In this document: piece by piece, positions 11,406 through 23,200 of the stretch
Layout: each line of letters begins with the position of its first letter
How positions within the stretch are numbered: position 1 is the stretch's first letter
NCBI RefSeq assembly: GCF_014066305.1
Contig: NW_023501047.1
Span: 930,001 to 994,000, forward strand
Direction: 5' to 3'
DNA length: 64,000 bases
Origin: Letharia columbiana
Taxonomy: Eukaryota > Ascomycota > Lecanoromycetes > Lecanorales > Parmeliaceae
Translations under genes and position numbers: made by a program
Notes under the pieces: generated by a model
Databases searched by the model: none
What the model was told of the DNA's origin: nothing
Seen by the model: only the letters and a program-made list of their open reading frames with translations

Positions 11406-12802
11406 TTAGATATGTACGTCCTGGCTACTGATACGTGTTTGCAAATCATCGTCGGTAAGCCATTGCCATGCAAGATGGCGCCAGTTTAGCTCCTGTCGCC
11501 AGAACAAACCATAACCCAAACCTTGATCATCGTTTTCGATGTCGAAACCACTGTTATTTTGTGAGACCGCAGTAAGACCTCCAGTACGTAGCATGCGTTG
11601 CCCAAAGATGACCCTGGAAAATCTCGAGTGCAAGATTGCCATCGAGCACATGACGCACGGTTCGTGAGTAATGTATAGCTCCAGATCGAGGCAGAGGTAT
11701 CCGTCGCGTGCCACTGTGGAAGCAGTGTACACGTCACTCTCCAGTGGAGTCAGCGGACGGTCTGCGTCAAGATCCGATTCCTCGGAGTCAAGTTCAGCAG
11801 CCAGCCCCTTGTGTAGCGGGGCTCGTCGCTTCCTTGCTACCATGCCAATTGCTCTCATAACAGCATGAGCCGTGACGTTCCCACTCCCTGGCTCTTCAGC
11901 TTTGTCCATATGGTGCCAACGTGCATCACCAGCTACCGCAATGATGGAGGCGTCTTCGCCTCCGCTGCGATCAACAATGACGGCGCCGATGGGTTCTCCT
12001 TTAGCAGCCAACGAGACTTCCTCCCCAGCGCGCCTCGCGAGGCTCATACATCTTCCAGTGCGACTGTGTACGTCTTCTAGAGCACGGGACACCAGAGCAG
12101 GGTGTGGACCGAATGGATTTCCACCCTTGTACACCGTCGGCCAGTATTCTTGGCTCCAGTCCTTCGCTTGCTTTGCTGAAGAAGGCGGATACAGAGGCAC
12201 TGGTATGATGCGGAGATGTGGCTCGAAGTCGACGCCTAGCGAAGGTTCCATTGACGAGAAGATTGTGTGAAGATCTTCAACGGCCACCACTGATGTTGGG
12301 CAGACAAGGTAATGCAAGGCAGGCTGTTGCGACGCTTCTGCATGGCCATTGACTGCTATAAATGTAGCGGTCTGGTAGCCGTTGGGTACACTGCTATTAT
12401 AATTCCCGGGAAATCTTGGCAAGCCTGCTGGCTCAGTGGCAGGGTTGTGAAATTCCGAGATCTCTCCGAGGCGCCTCAGACACGGGGGCAGATGTTCAGG
12501 TTTGACCAATTTTCTCAGGTGCTGTAGATTCGCAGCGGCGGCATCTTGAATGGCAGCTTCGACGAGCCTGCATTACATATTAGTCAGGTCATGTATGAGG
12601 CTAACAGAAGCACGTACTTCAAGACTGTGCTTGCGGACTTGAGAGGAATGGTAGCGACAAAGACCTCGATGGTTTGGCAACTGGATTGTAATTCGACCTT
12701 GGTGGGAAGTGAGACAAGGTGGCCCCCTTCACCGTCGTACGCACCACGTAACGCATTGACCGGCTGAGATGGTTTAGTGGTTGAGCTTGACGGAGAGCCC
12801 AT
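11406..12802 (-). CDS. TAD3: tRNA-specific adenosine-34 deaminase, Tad3/ADAT3 subunit
   Basis: Tad3 pairs with Tad2 to convert A34 to inosine in tRNA anticodons. The two-exon model is complement of 12618..12802 and 11406..12567, with a 50-nt intron, giving 448 aa. The C-terminal cytidine-deaminase-like domain has HAVMRAIG, where Val replaces the catalytic Glu of the HAE motif, as is typical of the non-catalytic Tad3 subunit. It also has the zinc-binding EPCVMCSMAILHSR. The tail YGLFWRQELNWRHLAWQW is typical of this family. The N-terminal half (LKLVEAAIQDAAAANLQHL, LPPCLRR) is the less conserved tRNA-binding part. The start is the ATG opening the first exon; a further in-frame upstream start was not seen. 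Confidence 0.92.
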
Positions 12803-13315
12803 TCAATGGCTTGGAGCAGCAACTAAAGTATTCAAACTCAAAGGCTAGCAGAGACCAAGAGAACTGAGCCTTTGCCAAGCGGCAAGTCTAAGCGGCTTCA
12901 CCCTAAACCCAAAGAATTCTCGGCTAAATAAGCCGACCCATCTTTGGTCTTTGCGAGGATCAAGTCAGAACGTTGGTTGAACGGCCGTGAGTTGCTCAGT
13001 CTTTCGGACACTTAGCCTTATGATCTGGACCTGGAAGCTGGTGATGTCGCTACGAGCGGACGGGTACTGATGCCAGAATATCTTCATTGTTCCCCAATCT
13101 TTGACGCAAAGCGGACTTTTGAGGGGGAAAAGTTCACCACTTTGGTAGTAAACACAAGCAAGTACTCGGGCGTTCAGTCCCCTTTATCTATCAAACCTAC
13201 GATTTCGAGCTAGCTTACTGACTGATCATGGTCTATTCCAAGCCACGCACGGACGCTGAGCGACCTTTAGTAATGCAACTGTGTCTTGCAAGTACTGACC
13301 CATTTCACAGTCCAC
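12803..13315. other. Intergenic between Tad3 and carboxypeptidase
   Basis: The 0.5-kb spacer carries the TAD3 promoter side and the carboxypeptidase 3' UTR. No gene or repeat is visible. Confidence 0.5.
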
Positions 13316-16300
13316 TCATAGCTTCACTGGCTTTAAAACCTTCCCGTAGTGTAACTGCTCGCCTTGCCTTTTTGCAAAACGACCCATTAAAGGCGGATTA
13401 GGCTCGTTGGTAGTGGTGTTGTACGTCGTATTAGTATTGACGACTTCAAATTGAACGGTGGCATTGCCCTCCCTGTAGTCACTTGTGGGTGGGCCAAATG
13501 TTCGGTAGTCACTAGTCGCATTGACCAATCCCGTAGCGATGTCCAATCCTGCTATGGCTCTTTCAAAGATAGCCAATGCTATCTCTGGCTGATAGAATGG
13601 TACCTCCTGAATGAAGATCTTGGAATTAGCATAGCCTGATCGAGATGGGAATCTAAGCCAAGGACCATGTTTATGACCGAACACTCCCGACATATGTATC
13701 CCGGCCCAAATCTTGGTACAAGGGGTAAATCTGGATTTCGACAAACTTACATGTCCGCTCTCGTAGATTCTCACGAAACTAAACGCGCCGCTCTGCTTGA
13801 CTTGGCCGTGAACAATGCCATCAGACGTTAAGACATTGGTGTAGCCACTGCAATTGAAGCCCGGCTGTCCTATTTCGTTACTGACCACCTCGCCGCCGAG
13901 CCAATTGCCTATTTGTTGTTTAGCACTGTCCGTGGCAAACACTTAGGTGGGCTCTACAATTATAGTCTGCATCTCCCGTATACATCATGACCTGCTGAGA
14001 GTAAGACTTTGCTAAGAAACAGAATGTAGGCAAGCATACCGTGATACCTTGTTCCAGCAGTTCCAACATGTCTGCGACGGTTCCGTCTTCTCTTCCATCA
14101 TCACCTGTAGTATTGAACGCATCTCCCACCGCTGCTGAGTATTCTGTATAATTTTGGAATGCACCAATGGCCGATTGCACAATTGGCGTGTTCAAGTACG
14201 CCACGTAGAACTCCGGGGGGAAACTGTTCATCAAGGCATCAGGCTTCCCGATGTCCAAGGACCGTAAGCAAATTGGCGCTGATGACTAGAATGGCTTACG
14301 GGTCAGGCTCAAGTTCTCGGATATCATACTCGTCTCGATTCAAGACCTCATCGTAGATTGACTCGACATTATCCGCACAGTAATTGTCGGCGGCCGAACA
14401 TATGACGTTGCTGCCCGTGGCAGCGCATTCATTTACTAGAATCCCCGTCAGTATTTCTTGAGTCTAAAATACACGGGTCATGAGACTATTGAAAGGACTA
14501 AACAAAAACAGCAAGAGTATTCGAAGCCCTTCAAAGAGCTGTCTTGAGACTTCATAGAGCGGTAGCAAGTTTACTACCTCATCGAAAATGCTCACATTGG
14601 TCGACACAATTGCCCGTTCCCTTTCTCAGAGTCAGTATGGCCCTCCTGAAGGGGGTATATTAAGCCGTGGAACATGTCTAAAAAGTCGGAACTCCTAAGA
14701 CTTCTCTGGAGACTCAAGACTTGGTCCGAAAGAGGAAAGCCGGATACCGAAAATACATACATAGAGATTCTTATACACCTTGGCAGCGATAGTGTCGTTG
14801 TAGGGGAAGTAGTCATATCTGAACGACATCAGCATCTACTAATCCTGAGCCCTGTCAAGGGCAAAAAATTCCCTGAGACTGTACGTGTTCCCCGGATACA
14901 CCTGCCGCTTGTTAGTCATTCATCTTTTGCTTTCAGGAAGGGCAAGTAACCGTAAAATTATAGTATGCTTGATACTGAGCAAGATAACTCAATTCATCGT
15001 CCCTAGGAGCATGTTTCCAAGGAGCTCACCTGAATCAAAGGATTGTACCACCCATTGCCAATAAGAACCGTCTCAAGGCTGATGTTATGCGCACCGGGGA
15101 TGGCTTTAGCGTTTTGACTTTCGATGTATTCATTAAAAACCGGCCCGTAGTGTCCACCGTAGCTCTCTGGCAAGATTTCGGTGTCAGCAGTGCGGAGGTG
15201 GGGCTGGACAAAGGACGATACGTACCTGTGGAAAAATGGAAGGTTTCTCTCGAATATTGAGGGAAAGCCCCCATAAATCCCTGCAAAGTGGCCCAGAAAG
15301 CGGGCGCTGCGGCTGAAGTTGTTGTGGGCGTGTCCGTGACATTGGGATCTGAGTATGTCCCGCACGTGCCTTGTGTGATGTTGTCGTTGGGACAAGTACC
15401 GTTCGGCAGGAGGACAACGGACCCATCGTCGGGGCTGATGTAACCTATGCAACATTTGGAGTCAGTCAGCCTCTGTTAAAATCAGAGATTGCGTAAAATG
15501 ACACCGAACCAGCCTTTTGATCCCCCGAGTATGCGTTGCGATTCAGATCCCCAGATACTGTTATCAAGTAGGAGGAGATAATTTCGAATATACATACCAG
15601 GCACAGGCACCGAGTACGAGAAGCCCACCTGAGCTGGTTGATCAATGAATATCATATTGCTGGCCTCAGTCCATGCATATGGGTTGTTGACGACATTTCC
15701 AATCGAATTTACACGACATGGTCCCTGCTCCTGAAAAAGACCTATCATGCTGGAGCTGCCGGGACCTCCATTGATCCTTCAAGTTTTTAGTATGCGTATG
15801 AAAGTTGAACATGAGCTGGCTCCTGACCAAGATGTCAAAGGTGCTTTCGTAGGGTTACCATTCCTGGTCTCGAAGAACCAAAACTGGACATTTTTCGGGT
15901 TAGAATTCCCTTCCATCATGGAACGTGACTTATCCGAGACAAGTCAAGAGAGGAAGAAGGAAGGCCAACGAGATTTGTGCTCTTTTAAGTCGTCGTCGCA
16001 CCGGAATAATTTTATATGCCGGGGGAAGACCACTCCGCAGGCATGCTTACGAATATATGCGTGTCAGGAGAAATGTCTACATAACCCCTATGTCAGAGTC
16101 AGTATGTCCCTTCCGGAAGTAACCAGAGTCATGAGTGCTCCGTTAATGCGACAAATCTTCAATTTGAGACGCAGTACGAATCAACAAGAAATGGCTGGGA
16201 AAGATTCCACTGACGCGTAGCTTTTCAAGTCGGATCTTTGCTCGCATATTCCTGGCGGAACTTGCTTATAGCGAACTTTGAAACCTGCATATCCTGTTGC

Positions 16301-16387
16301 AGTGGTTAGGTTGGTGGGTGGAGATACGAACTGAGAGAGGGTCGCTCCAAAGAGAGAGAAAGTGATAGCCACAGTGGGAAGGAACAT
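13316..16387 (-). CDS. Secreted serine carboxypeptidase (peptidase family S10)
   Basis: The enzyme removes C-terminal residues from peptides and is probably secreted or vacuolar. Fifteen exons join in phase, as complement of 16215..16387, 16051..16087, 15828..15883, 15598..15776, 15226..15444, 15030..15166, 14951..14974, 14885..14901, 14761..14818, 14596..14620, 14300..14435, 14040..14223, 13958..13991, 13751..13908 and 13316..13606. The product is 575 aa. The N-terminus is a signal peptide ([20 protein letters not shown]). The oxyanion-hole motif is INGGPGSSS. The catalytic triad is Ser about 223 (ESYGGHYGP), Asp about 422 ([10 protein letters not shown]) and His about 479 (YESGH). Many NxT/NxS sequons suit a glycoprotein. 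The gene is extremely intron-dense, with exons of 17, 24 and 25 nt. The exon 4 acceptor (AAG) is the weakest junction. Function by family is secure. Confidence 0.9.
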
Positions 16388-17259
16388 GATTGGATGCAGA
16401 GTATTTGGGTGACAATGAAGGAGAGAGTGAAGAGCTCGACTCTACGACCCTACCTATATACGCTCAGGCCTTGACAACACAGTGGAGTACTCTGGGGATA
16501 GCACGGGCGGGCACTGTTCCTTTGAGGGAATGTACCTTCCTTCTGCACCAACGATAAGCTGTTGAGACGACGTAGCCCGTGATCCGGGATGCAAGATCTG
16601 CGGCACATCTAATGCGGAAGGTCGTTCTTGCCCGGGCATCAGGCCATCGGAAGCGTTTTGATACCTACTATTCAATTCTCCATGAGGAAGGTCATTGTGA
16701 TTGGCTACGCGGCCACAAGCCTCGGGGTGGTCAATCGGAGCAAACGGAGCGGCGAAACTATTATCCTTGCTTGAATCTTCCACTTGGCTCTGCAGGACCC
16801 CTCGACCTGAAGACCGTGACAGGATGCAGCAGGCTGGGAGGCGGACGCGCTGGCTTGATACATTTCTTTGCACAACCTTGGCTTTCAGGGAGGGTATTCG
16901 ATTTATCATGTGCAAGCATAGAGCTCTTGATGGAGTCGAATTTCTGTTTTCAAAGCTTATACTCTGAGCTGCCCATTGGTCTGGCGGTGGCAGCTCGTCA
17001 TGACATGACTCCTTAATCATTTAACGCTCCCTAACCTGTCAAGAATGGCAAAACGCACCCTGTATGCTTGATTATGTTTGTGTGCATGGTAACGCTATGC
17101 TTTTCCATAGGTGGATCTTGTGCCACTTCTACAATTACTTTGTAATAAAACTGACAAGACTACGTCAGGTTCGGGAAACTCTGACTAAACCAACGTCCAT
17201 TTTCCTGTCCAATCTACTATTTCCTCAGCGCAAAAACCGAGAATTTATCCCCCGTCAGA
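16388..17259. other. Divergent intergenic region
   Basis: This is 0.87 kb between the divergently transcribed carboxypeptidase and glutathione-transferase loci and probably holds both promoters. Overlapping frames of 188 aa (minus) and 145 aa (plus) occur but show no domain, signal peptide or splice context. Confidence 0.5.
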
Positions 17260-18169
17260 ATGCCACCTCCCCCAGACGCCGATCTTTATGGCGAAGCTAC
17301 CGGCCCAGCCAAGACCCTTGTGAACAAGCACAACGAGCCACAGCCGGTGAAGCTTTATGCCGGCTGGTTCTGTCCCTTTGGTTCGTTCCAGTATACTCCG
17401 TGGCGAGAAGTGCGCAAAATGTCCCTAGTTCAGCGTTTTTGGACAGTCCTTGAAGAAAAACGTATCCCATCTCGGTATATCGAAGTAAATCCATACCATA
17501 AGCCCGAGAGCCTCCTGGAACTGAATGCGAGAGGCTTGGTGCCGCCACTTCAATATGACAACAAGCCACTTTACGAGTCGAGCGTCATCTTAGAGTTCCT
17601 AGAAGACACTTACCCAGAGCATGGACCCAAGCTGCTCCCTGCGGACCCTTACTCAAGAGCCAGAGTGAGGAACTGGATCGACTTTGTTACGACGCGTGTT
17701 ATACCCAGTTTCCGTCGCTTCCTTCAATCCCAGTCCGATTCGTTGAACAAGGACAGGTCAGACTTCTGAGATACTTTGAAGCAATTCTCCGATGCAATGG
17801 ACGGTAATTCCTTCTTCTTCTTGGGAAAGGGAGCATCACTTGTGGACTTTGTCATGACTCCATGGGCAGTACGATTGTGAGTCTTTGATCACTACAAAGG
17901 CGGCCTTGAGCTGCCAAATGAAGGTGAGGGAGGCGTCGACGAGAGGAGCTGGAATAGGTGGAAAAAATGGCTGGCTGCCATCGAGGAAAGAAGAATCATC
18001 AAAGAGACTACAAGCGAGAATCAATACTACCTTCCCATCTATCAGAGATAGTAAGTATCGGTTTGGTGCCACATGAGACCGGAAGCTGATCATTTCACGT
18101 TGCAGCGCGGACAACACCGCCCAATGCGAGTTGGCGAAAGCAACTCGAGCCGGCAAAGGCGTTCCATAG
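17260..18169 (+). pseudogene. Omega-like glutathione S-transferase interrupted by two in-frame TGA codons
   Basis: The parent enzyme transfers or reduces via glutathione. Omega-type members use a cysteine. The model is 17260..17380, 17429..18050 and 18106..18169, with introns of 48 and 55 nt, giving 268 codons in perfect phase. The thioredoxin-fold half has GWFCPFVQRFWTVLEEK, with the presumed catalytic Cys in CPF, and YESSVILEFLEDTYP. The helical half includes ARVRNWIDFVTTRVIPSFR, LVDFVMTPWAVRL and ATRAGKGVP before the final TAG. TGA stands at codon about 154 (17767-17769) and at codon about 191 (17878-17880). The second is at a position where I expect Trp (AVRL-W-VFDH). There are no frameshifts and both splice sites are good. 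It may be a very young pseudogene, or less likely a readthrough gene or an assembly error. Confidence 0.85.
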
Positions 18170-18634
18170 AGAAAGAAGTTGTGGTCAGACCCTTTTAAAA
18201 ATCACAGAATGAGCGTTAGCAAAGAAAGTCCTTTCAACAACGAAATTTCTCAACATCGTATTTTTAGACCATCATATTGTCAAAGCAAACAGGAACGTGA
18301 TGCAGGGAACAAATCGGAGCACTTATTCATAACCACATGAAGATCCGAGTTAGAGGTCAAATCAAGGGAGGTCAGCCCGACTGGAAGCACCATATACGCT
18401 CACCTCACCTATTCTTGTCCACGAGGGACAACAGTAACCACTGTAAATCCACTGCAAAAGTAGTCATAGCAGAATTCCTGCAACATTTCATGGCCGAGAA
18501 TTCTAAATATCACAGGGGGTCAAAGTTGCGGTGGGCGGCTCGACCTCATTAGTCTTCCGATTCACAAGGTTGAGAATCTATTCCTATATTATTGACGTAT
18601 CTTAGGAGCACTACCGAATTGATTGATACATAAA

Positions 18635-18716
18635 ATACTATAGCATTATAAGACCCTTTTGCAAAGAAGATACCGTTTAAAATAACGATTTTCAGACGTA
18701 GGCCATAATTAGACTA
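18635..18716 (+). repeat. Diverged repeat copy A (AT-shifted)
   Basis: This copy begins ATACTATAGCATTATAAGAC and ends near ATTAGACTATA. It aligns to copy B at about 19755-19830. Nearly all differences in the first 30 bases are C/T or G/A, with this copy always carrying the A or T except at one pair of positions, as expected after repeat-induced point mutation. Confidence 0.6.
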
Positions 18717-19168
18717 TAAAATATTAAGTCAGTAGCCTACTTAATTCCAGTAAAACCGCAATATATAATCATAATTACTGATCTTTACAGCGTCCAAAAA
18801 GTCGCTTAATTGGAAAGCTTGCTTTCTCAATGCTCAAGAGTTGAAATCCCAAATGGCTTCTACGCTAAGAGGCTAGTGACCAATCAGACCATCGGATTTC
18901 ATCATTTTCAGTCTAAAACACACCTTATTTCTTCATTTTCGATCTAAACGCGGGTGCACACGGGTACGTCCAAAAGAGGAAGCTGGAAAAGAACTTCAAA
19001 ATCCTCAAATCTACCTTTTTTGATTCCTTTTCTTTTATCAAAAATATAATAATAAACTAAATACGTAGAGTTATAGAGTTAACTATGCGCTTTTAAACAG
19101 CATAGCGTAGACGAAATTTGATAAAGTATCCGTAAAGATATACTAAAAACTAAGATTTTTACTTGAAT

Positions 19169-19267
19169 TATCGAGCTTGCGAGAAGAGCCTCTCCGGCAG
19201 GAGCCCTCGGAGAGCCCTCGGAGAGCCCCCGGAGGGTTAGGGGGGTTTCAGGGGGTCTCCCCCTGAG
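19169..19267 (+). repeat. Third unit related to the fold-back arms
   Basis: This segment starts TCGAGCTTGCGAGAAGAGCC and ends with CAGGGGGTCTCCCCCTGAG. It matches the start and end of the right arm at 19457-19558 in the same orientation, with a different middle made of repeated GGAGAGCCCTC units. It shows that the ~100-bp arm is itself a dispersed local repeat. Confidence 0.6.
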
Positions 19268-19327
19268 TATATCAAATAAATTACAACGTCTCTCTCGATT
19301 CTCAGTGAAATATAACATCTCTCTCTC

Positions 19328-19558
19328 GATTCTCAGGGTTAGACCACTTAAAATCCCTTAAGCCCTTCGGAGCTCTTTAAGGGCTCTCCGAGAGCTTGTA
19401 TCGGAGGGGCTGTCAAAGCAAGCTCGAAATCAATCAAATATCACTAAAACAATCAAATTTCGAGCTTGCTTTGACAGCCCCTCCGATACAAGCTCTCGGA
19501 GAGCCCTTAAAGAGCCCCCGAAGGGTCCGAGGGGTTTTAGGGGGTCTCCCTGAGAATC
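19328..19558. repeat. Fold-back inverted repeat, ~100-bp arms around a 26-nt loop
   Basis: The left arm (19328-19430) is the reverse complement of the right arm (19457-19558). The inner 59 bp (19372-19430 with 19457-19515) match perfectly. The outer 40 bp match imperfectly, mostly with transition differences, and both outer ends are GATTCTCAGGG / its complement. Such a fold-back could be a MITE-like element. If transcribed it would give a long hairpin RNA. No coding potential is seen. Confidence 0.8.
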
Positions 19559-19754
19559 AAATATAGTCAAAAACCAGTACTCGGCAAGCTTTTCACTACT
19601 GGGAAGCCCGCGCCCCAGCACATATTAACAATACAAGCAGCGCTCGAGTAGTAAGGTTAGGAAAACGATAATTTAGGACACTAGATGCAGAATATTTACG
19701 TTGTTCTACGCCTTGGATTTAGTAAGGCCAGCGACTAGCGCTCTAGATTATACG

Positions 19755-19830
19755 ATACCACAGTGTTATAAGGCCCCTTTGCATATAAGACACGGTTCCA
19801 AATGACCATCGGACGGACGATTAGGCTATA
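19755..19830 (+). repeat. Diverged repeat copy B (GC-richer)
   Basis: This copy begins ATACCACAGTGTTATAAGGC and ends near ATTAGGCTATA. It is the less AT-shifted partner of copy A at 18635-18716. Confidence 0.6.
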
Positions 19831-20294
19831 TGCAAGTGAAGCTGAGGAGACTCGTAGTTCGGATAATGCCAAGGCTTCAGATAGCGCTATATTAGCGTTC
19901 TTCTCCACGTTTGCGCGAACTCTGAGTTGGATTCTTACTCTTGCGTAGGCAGGCCCGATCTATCACACTCCTTCTCGTTATTGTGTACAGAATCATTTCG
20001 CTCGCTGCTCTGTTAGCGTCGCGTCAACTATCTCGACACTCTTCGGCTTTTTGATATCGCTATGGGATGAGAGTTTACTGTCCTCCGTGCACTCTGAAAG
20101 TGGGGAGCTGCGATTGCGGAGAAGGCACTTCCAGGAAAACTCGAAGACTGCCTATTAGCAGATACCATTTTGAACCCGCCCGTTCCAACCCAATGGCTCA
20201 GTACCTTTAAGTAGCATAGGACTATCAAGAGACGGACCACAAGGACTGCATTCGTTGCGGATTCGGTGAGACAAACGACCACCTGCGCAGACTA

Positions 20295-23200
20295 ATGGAA
20301 TTCGATAACGATCCATTCCCATTTTTGCCCAAGTTTGACGAGCCTCAAATCTTCGACGCCAACATGAACGACGCAATGGAGGAAGGGGGACTCGAGTTCC
20401 CCGAACTCCAGTTCGACTCTCCGGGCTTCTGGAACAATACCATTGGGGCCTCACCAGTGCCTAGCAAGACCAACTGTAGACAGGCAATCAAGCAGCCATT
20501 CATGGGTCCTGCATTTTCGCAGTCCCCAGAATCCTCCTCTGCGTCTGATTCCTCAAACAATCAACACAAGCGGAACCACTCTTCCGACTCATCTCGGTCC
20601 GGAGCGCTTGCTGGTGATGGCGATGTTTCGATGAATGGGATCCTCATAGGTGCAGATATGGGAGATCATGCGAGCGACAAGTCTTCGCCTGCCACAGACG
20701 TTGACCTCAGCAACCGCGCTATGGAGTGTCACTTCGACTTCGATAGCGCTGCAAGTAGTCCCAGCCCCTTCTCGGATACAAAGCCCTCTTTCAAACCTTC
20801 ATCGGTCCGATCCATCAAGATGCCTTACCGGTGTTCTCCAAATGCTGGATTTACCCATGGATTCGGGCCCCATCCGGCAGTGTCAAAGGTAAGTCATTGC
20901 TCAAAGAAGCGTCATTGGCGAATTTGAAGCTGAACCGTGCTTGATTCCCAGAGCTCGCGTGAGACGTCTCCATTGTCATCCATGATAAAGAACCAAGGCG
21001 ACTGGCCATCGGCTGCAGGCCATACACAGGGGTCGTCTATGGACTTTTCCGGCCAGTATATAAATGGCGCCATGTTGAGCGAGCCTTCTCGGACGCAGGA
21101 CTGGCCATACAGCAGCGCTCCTGGGCCAGCCAGCGCTTTTAGCCCAATCCAACCATCTATTTTCCAGCAGCCTGCAGTGGCTATGCCTTTTGCCTCTCCT
21201 GCTCCTGTTTCGGGTCCTACGTACCCGCCCATGTTGCACGTGCACCCTCTTCCACCGAAGTCGCGCGTCGAGACCCAAATTCCTGTCAAACTGACCTTGC
21301 ACCCTGTGCCGCCGGGAACATTGAAAATACACCTGCAGACTCATACAATTTCCAAATCAAAACTAGTGGCGAAGCCGACCCCAGAGAAACTGCCTGACAT
21401 GCTGGAGTTGCATGCTATGCTTGTGTGTACTAGTGCCATGCAGGATCAGACAAAACGAGGGCGAGCATTTGCCCGGGCTGCTACAATTTCGTCCGATGAA
21501 AAGAGGGAAGGTCGCCGTTCGTCCTCAGGCGAGACTACATCCTCAGAAGATGATGAGGACAAACCTGCCAACGGTGGCCCAGTGCATATATGCACGGGGT
21601 GCATCGAGAGAGAACGGAAGCGGGCTGCTAGAAAGAAAACGAAAAACGTCGAGGAAGAGCAACTATGGCAAAGGGATGAAGCAAAAAGGACGATCGTTTT
21701 CAATACCCAGGAAGTCAAAGAATGGCAGGAACCATCGCCTTCAAAAACTGGAGAGAATGCTCAGAATCCTGCCACTTATGGTCAAAATGCAAAAATTCCA
21801 GAAACTGCCGTGCAGGTAGATATCCCAATGCGCATTGCCTGTTACTGTCGTCATCAGGAGGAGAAAATTGGCTTTCAGTACGTGCGAAATGCCTTGCCAT
21901 TGATTCACGGTATTGCTGACTTGTTTTCAGGGTCATATTCACTATCATAGATTATCAAAATAATCTGGTTGCGCAAACCATGACAAATTCCATCGTAATA
22001 ACAGACGACCACAAAACACATGGTCCACCTGGTGCGATGCCTCCCAACAATGGGGTCTTCCCTGACAACGCTCAAGTCCCCGGAGCAGGAGTCTTCTCGC
22101 AGGCGCCTGCTGGGAGTCATGGCCTAGCGTCGTTTCGAAATGCTTATTCGACTACGGACCTACAGGGTATGCAGCAACATTTTAACCCACAGCATAGAAG
22201 TCCTTTTGCCATACCCCAGTTTCCTTCCCAAACCACTTCGGCAACTCTGACCCCTAGAAATCTGTCACGTCAAGCATCTCCGTCGGCACCCTCAGCACAG
22301 CACAACAAGAAGCGGAAAGCCAGCGGATCTGGCAGGATTCGAAACGATCTGACGATGACCAAGTTAAAAAATCCAACGCCGAATAGTCCCATTTCGTGCG
22401 TCTCCACCACAACTCAATCTACCCCACAAGGCTCCAATATAACATCAGCTTTCATGCCTAACTTTGCTGCTCCAAGTCACGGGCTTCCGATGCCTCAGAT
22501 ACCCCCGCAGTTTAATACAAATCCACCTACCCCCACCGCAACTGACGGCAGTTTCTTTTCTTCCGCTCAACGATCTCAGAGCATGGAGAATCTCCAAGGC
22601 TTCTCGGGAGTATTTTCTGCCCCGGTTTCAGTTCACCCAAGCCGGGTACCGAGCCCTACTTTCAGCCCTCTGAGTAACGGCTTAGCACAAAGTCATGCCC
22701 AAATGCTGGCAAATTCCCTACATTGTGTTCCCGGGGCTGCCAACCCCCAAAGGGCTCCAGTCATCCATAAGCTGACGCCTGGAGAAGCTTCCAAATCTGG
22801 GGGTATTGAAGTCACGTGCTTGGGAAGTGGGTTCCGCCAGGGTCTGGAAGTCATGTTCGGTGACGCCCAAGCAACTACGACCACTTTCTGGGGTGAGAGC
22901 GCTCTCGTTTGCCTTGTACCTCCTGCTCTAGAAGCAGGTACGGTGCCAGTAACTTTCAAACATAATTACGAGCAAAATATTCCCTCTCCCTCAAACAAGC
23001 AGGCTCTCTTCAGGTATGTCGACGATGATGAGCAGGAGCTCATGAAACATGCACTTGCCCTTATCAACCGCAAATGGAACGGCAATGCAACTGATGCTGG
23101 CAACGCTGCGAGAAACATCATCAACCAGTTTGGCTCAAATTCGTCTTTCACGGGTGGTTCAATTCAAGGGAACAATCAACATCGCCATGCTGGCTCGTTC

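Larger units (their letters stand above)
18170..20294. repeat. AT-rich repeat island with transposon-like remnants
   Basis: Roughly 18.55-19.1 kb is markedly AT-rich, unlike its flanks, and holds no gene. The island contains two diverged copies of one segment, a fold-back inverted repeat and a third related unit, listed separately. No transposase or reverse-transcriptase frame was found. The last 300 bp (about 19.98-20.29 kb) returns to normal composition and is the likely promoter of the downstream Mga2-like gene. Confidence 0.6.

Noticed and set aside
16454..17020. 188-aa minus-strand open frame (and a 145-aa plus-strand overlap)
   Set aside because: No domain, signal peptide or splice context; it lies in a divergent promoter and two opposite frames overlap, as expected by chance.
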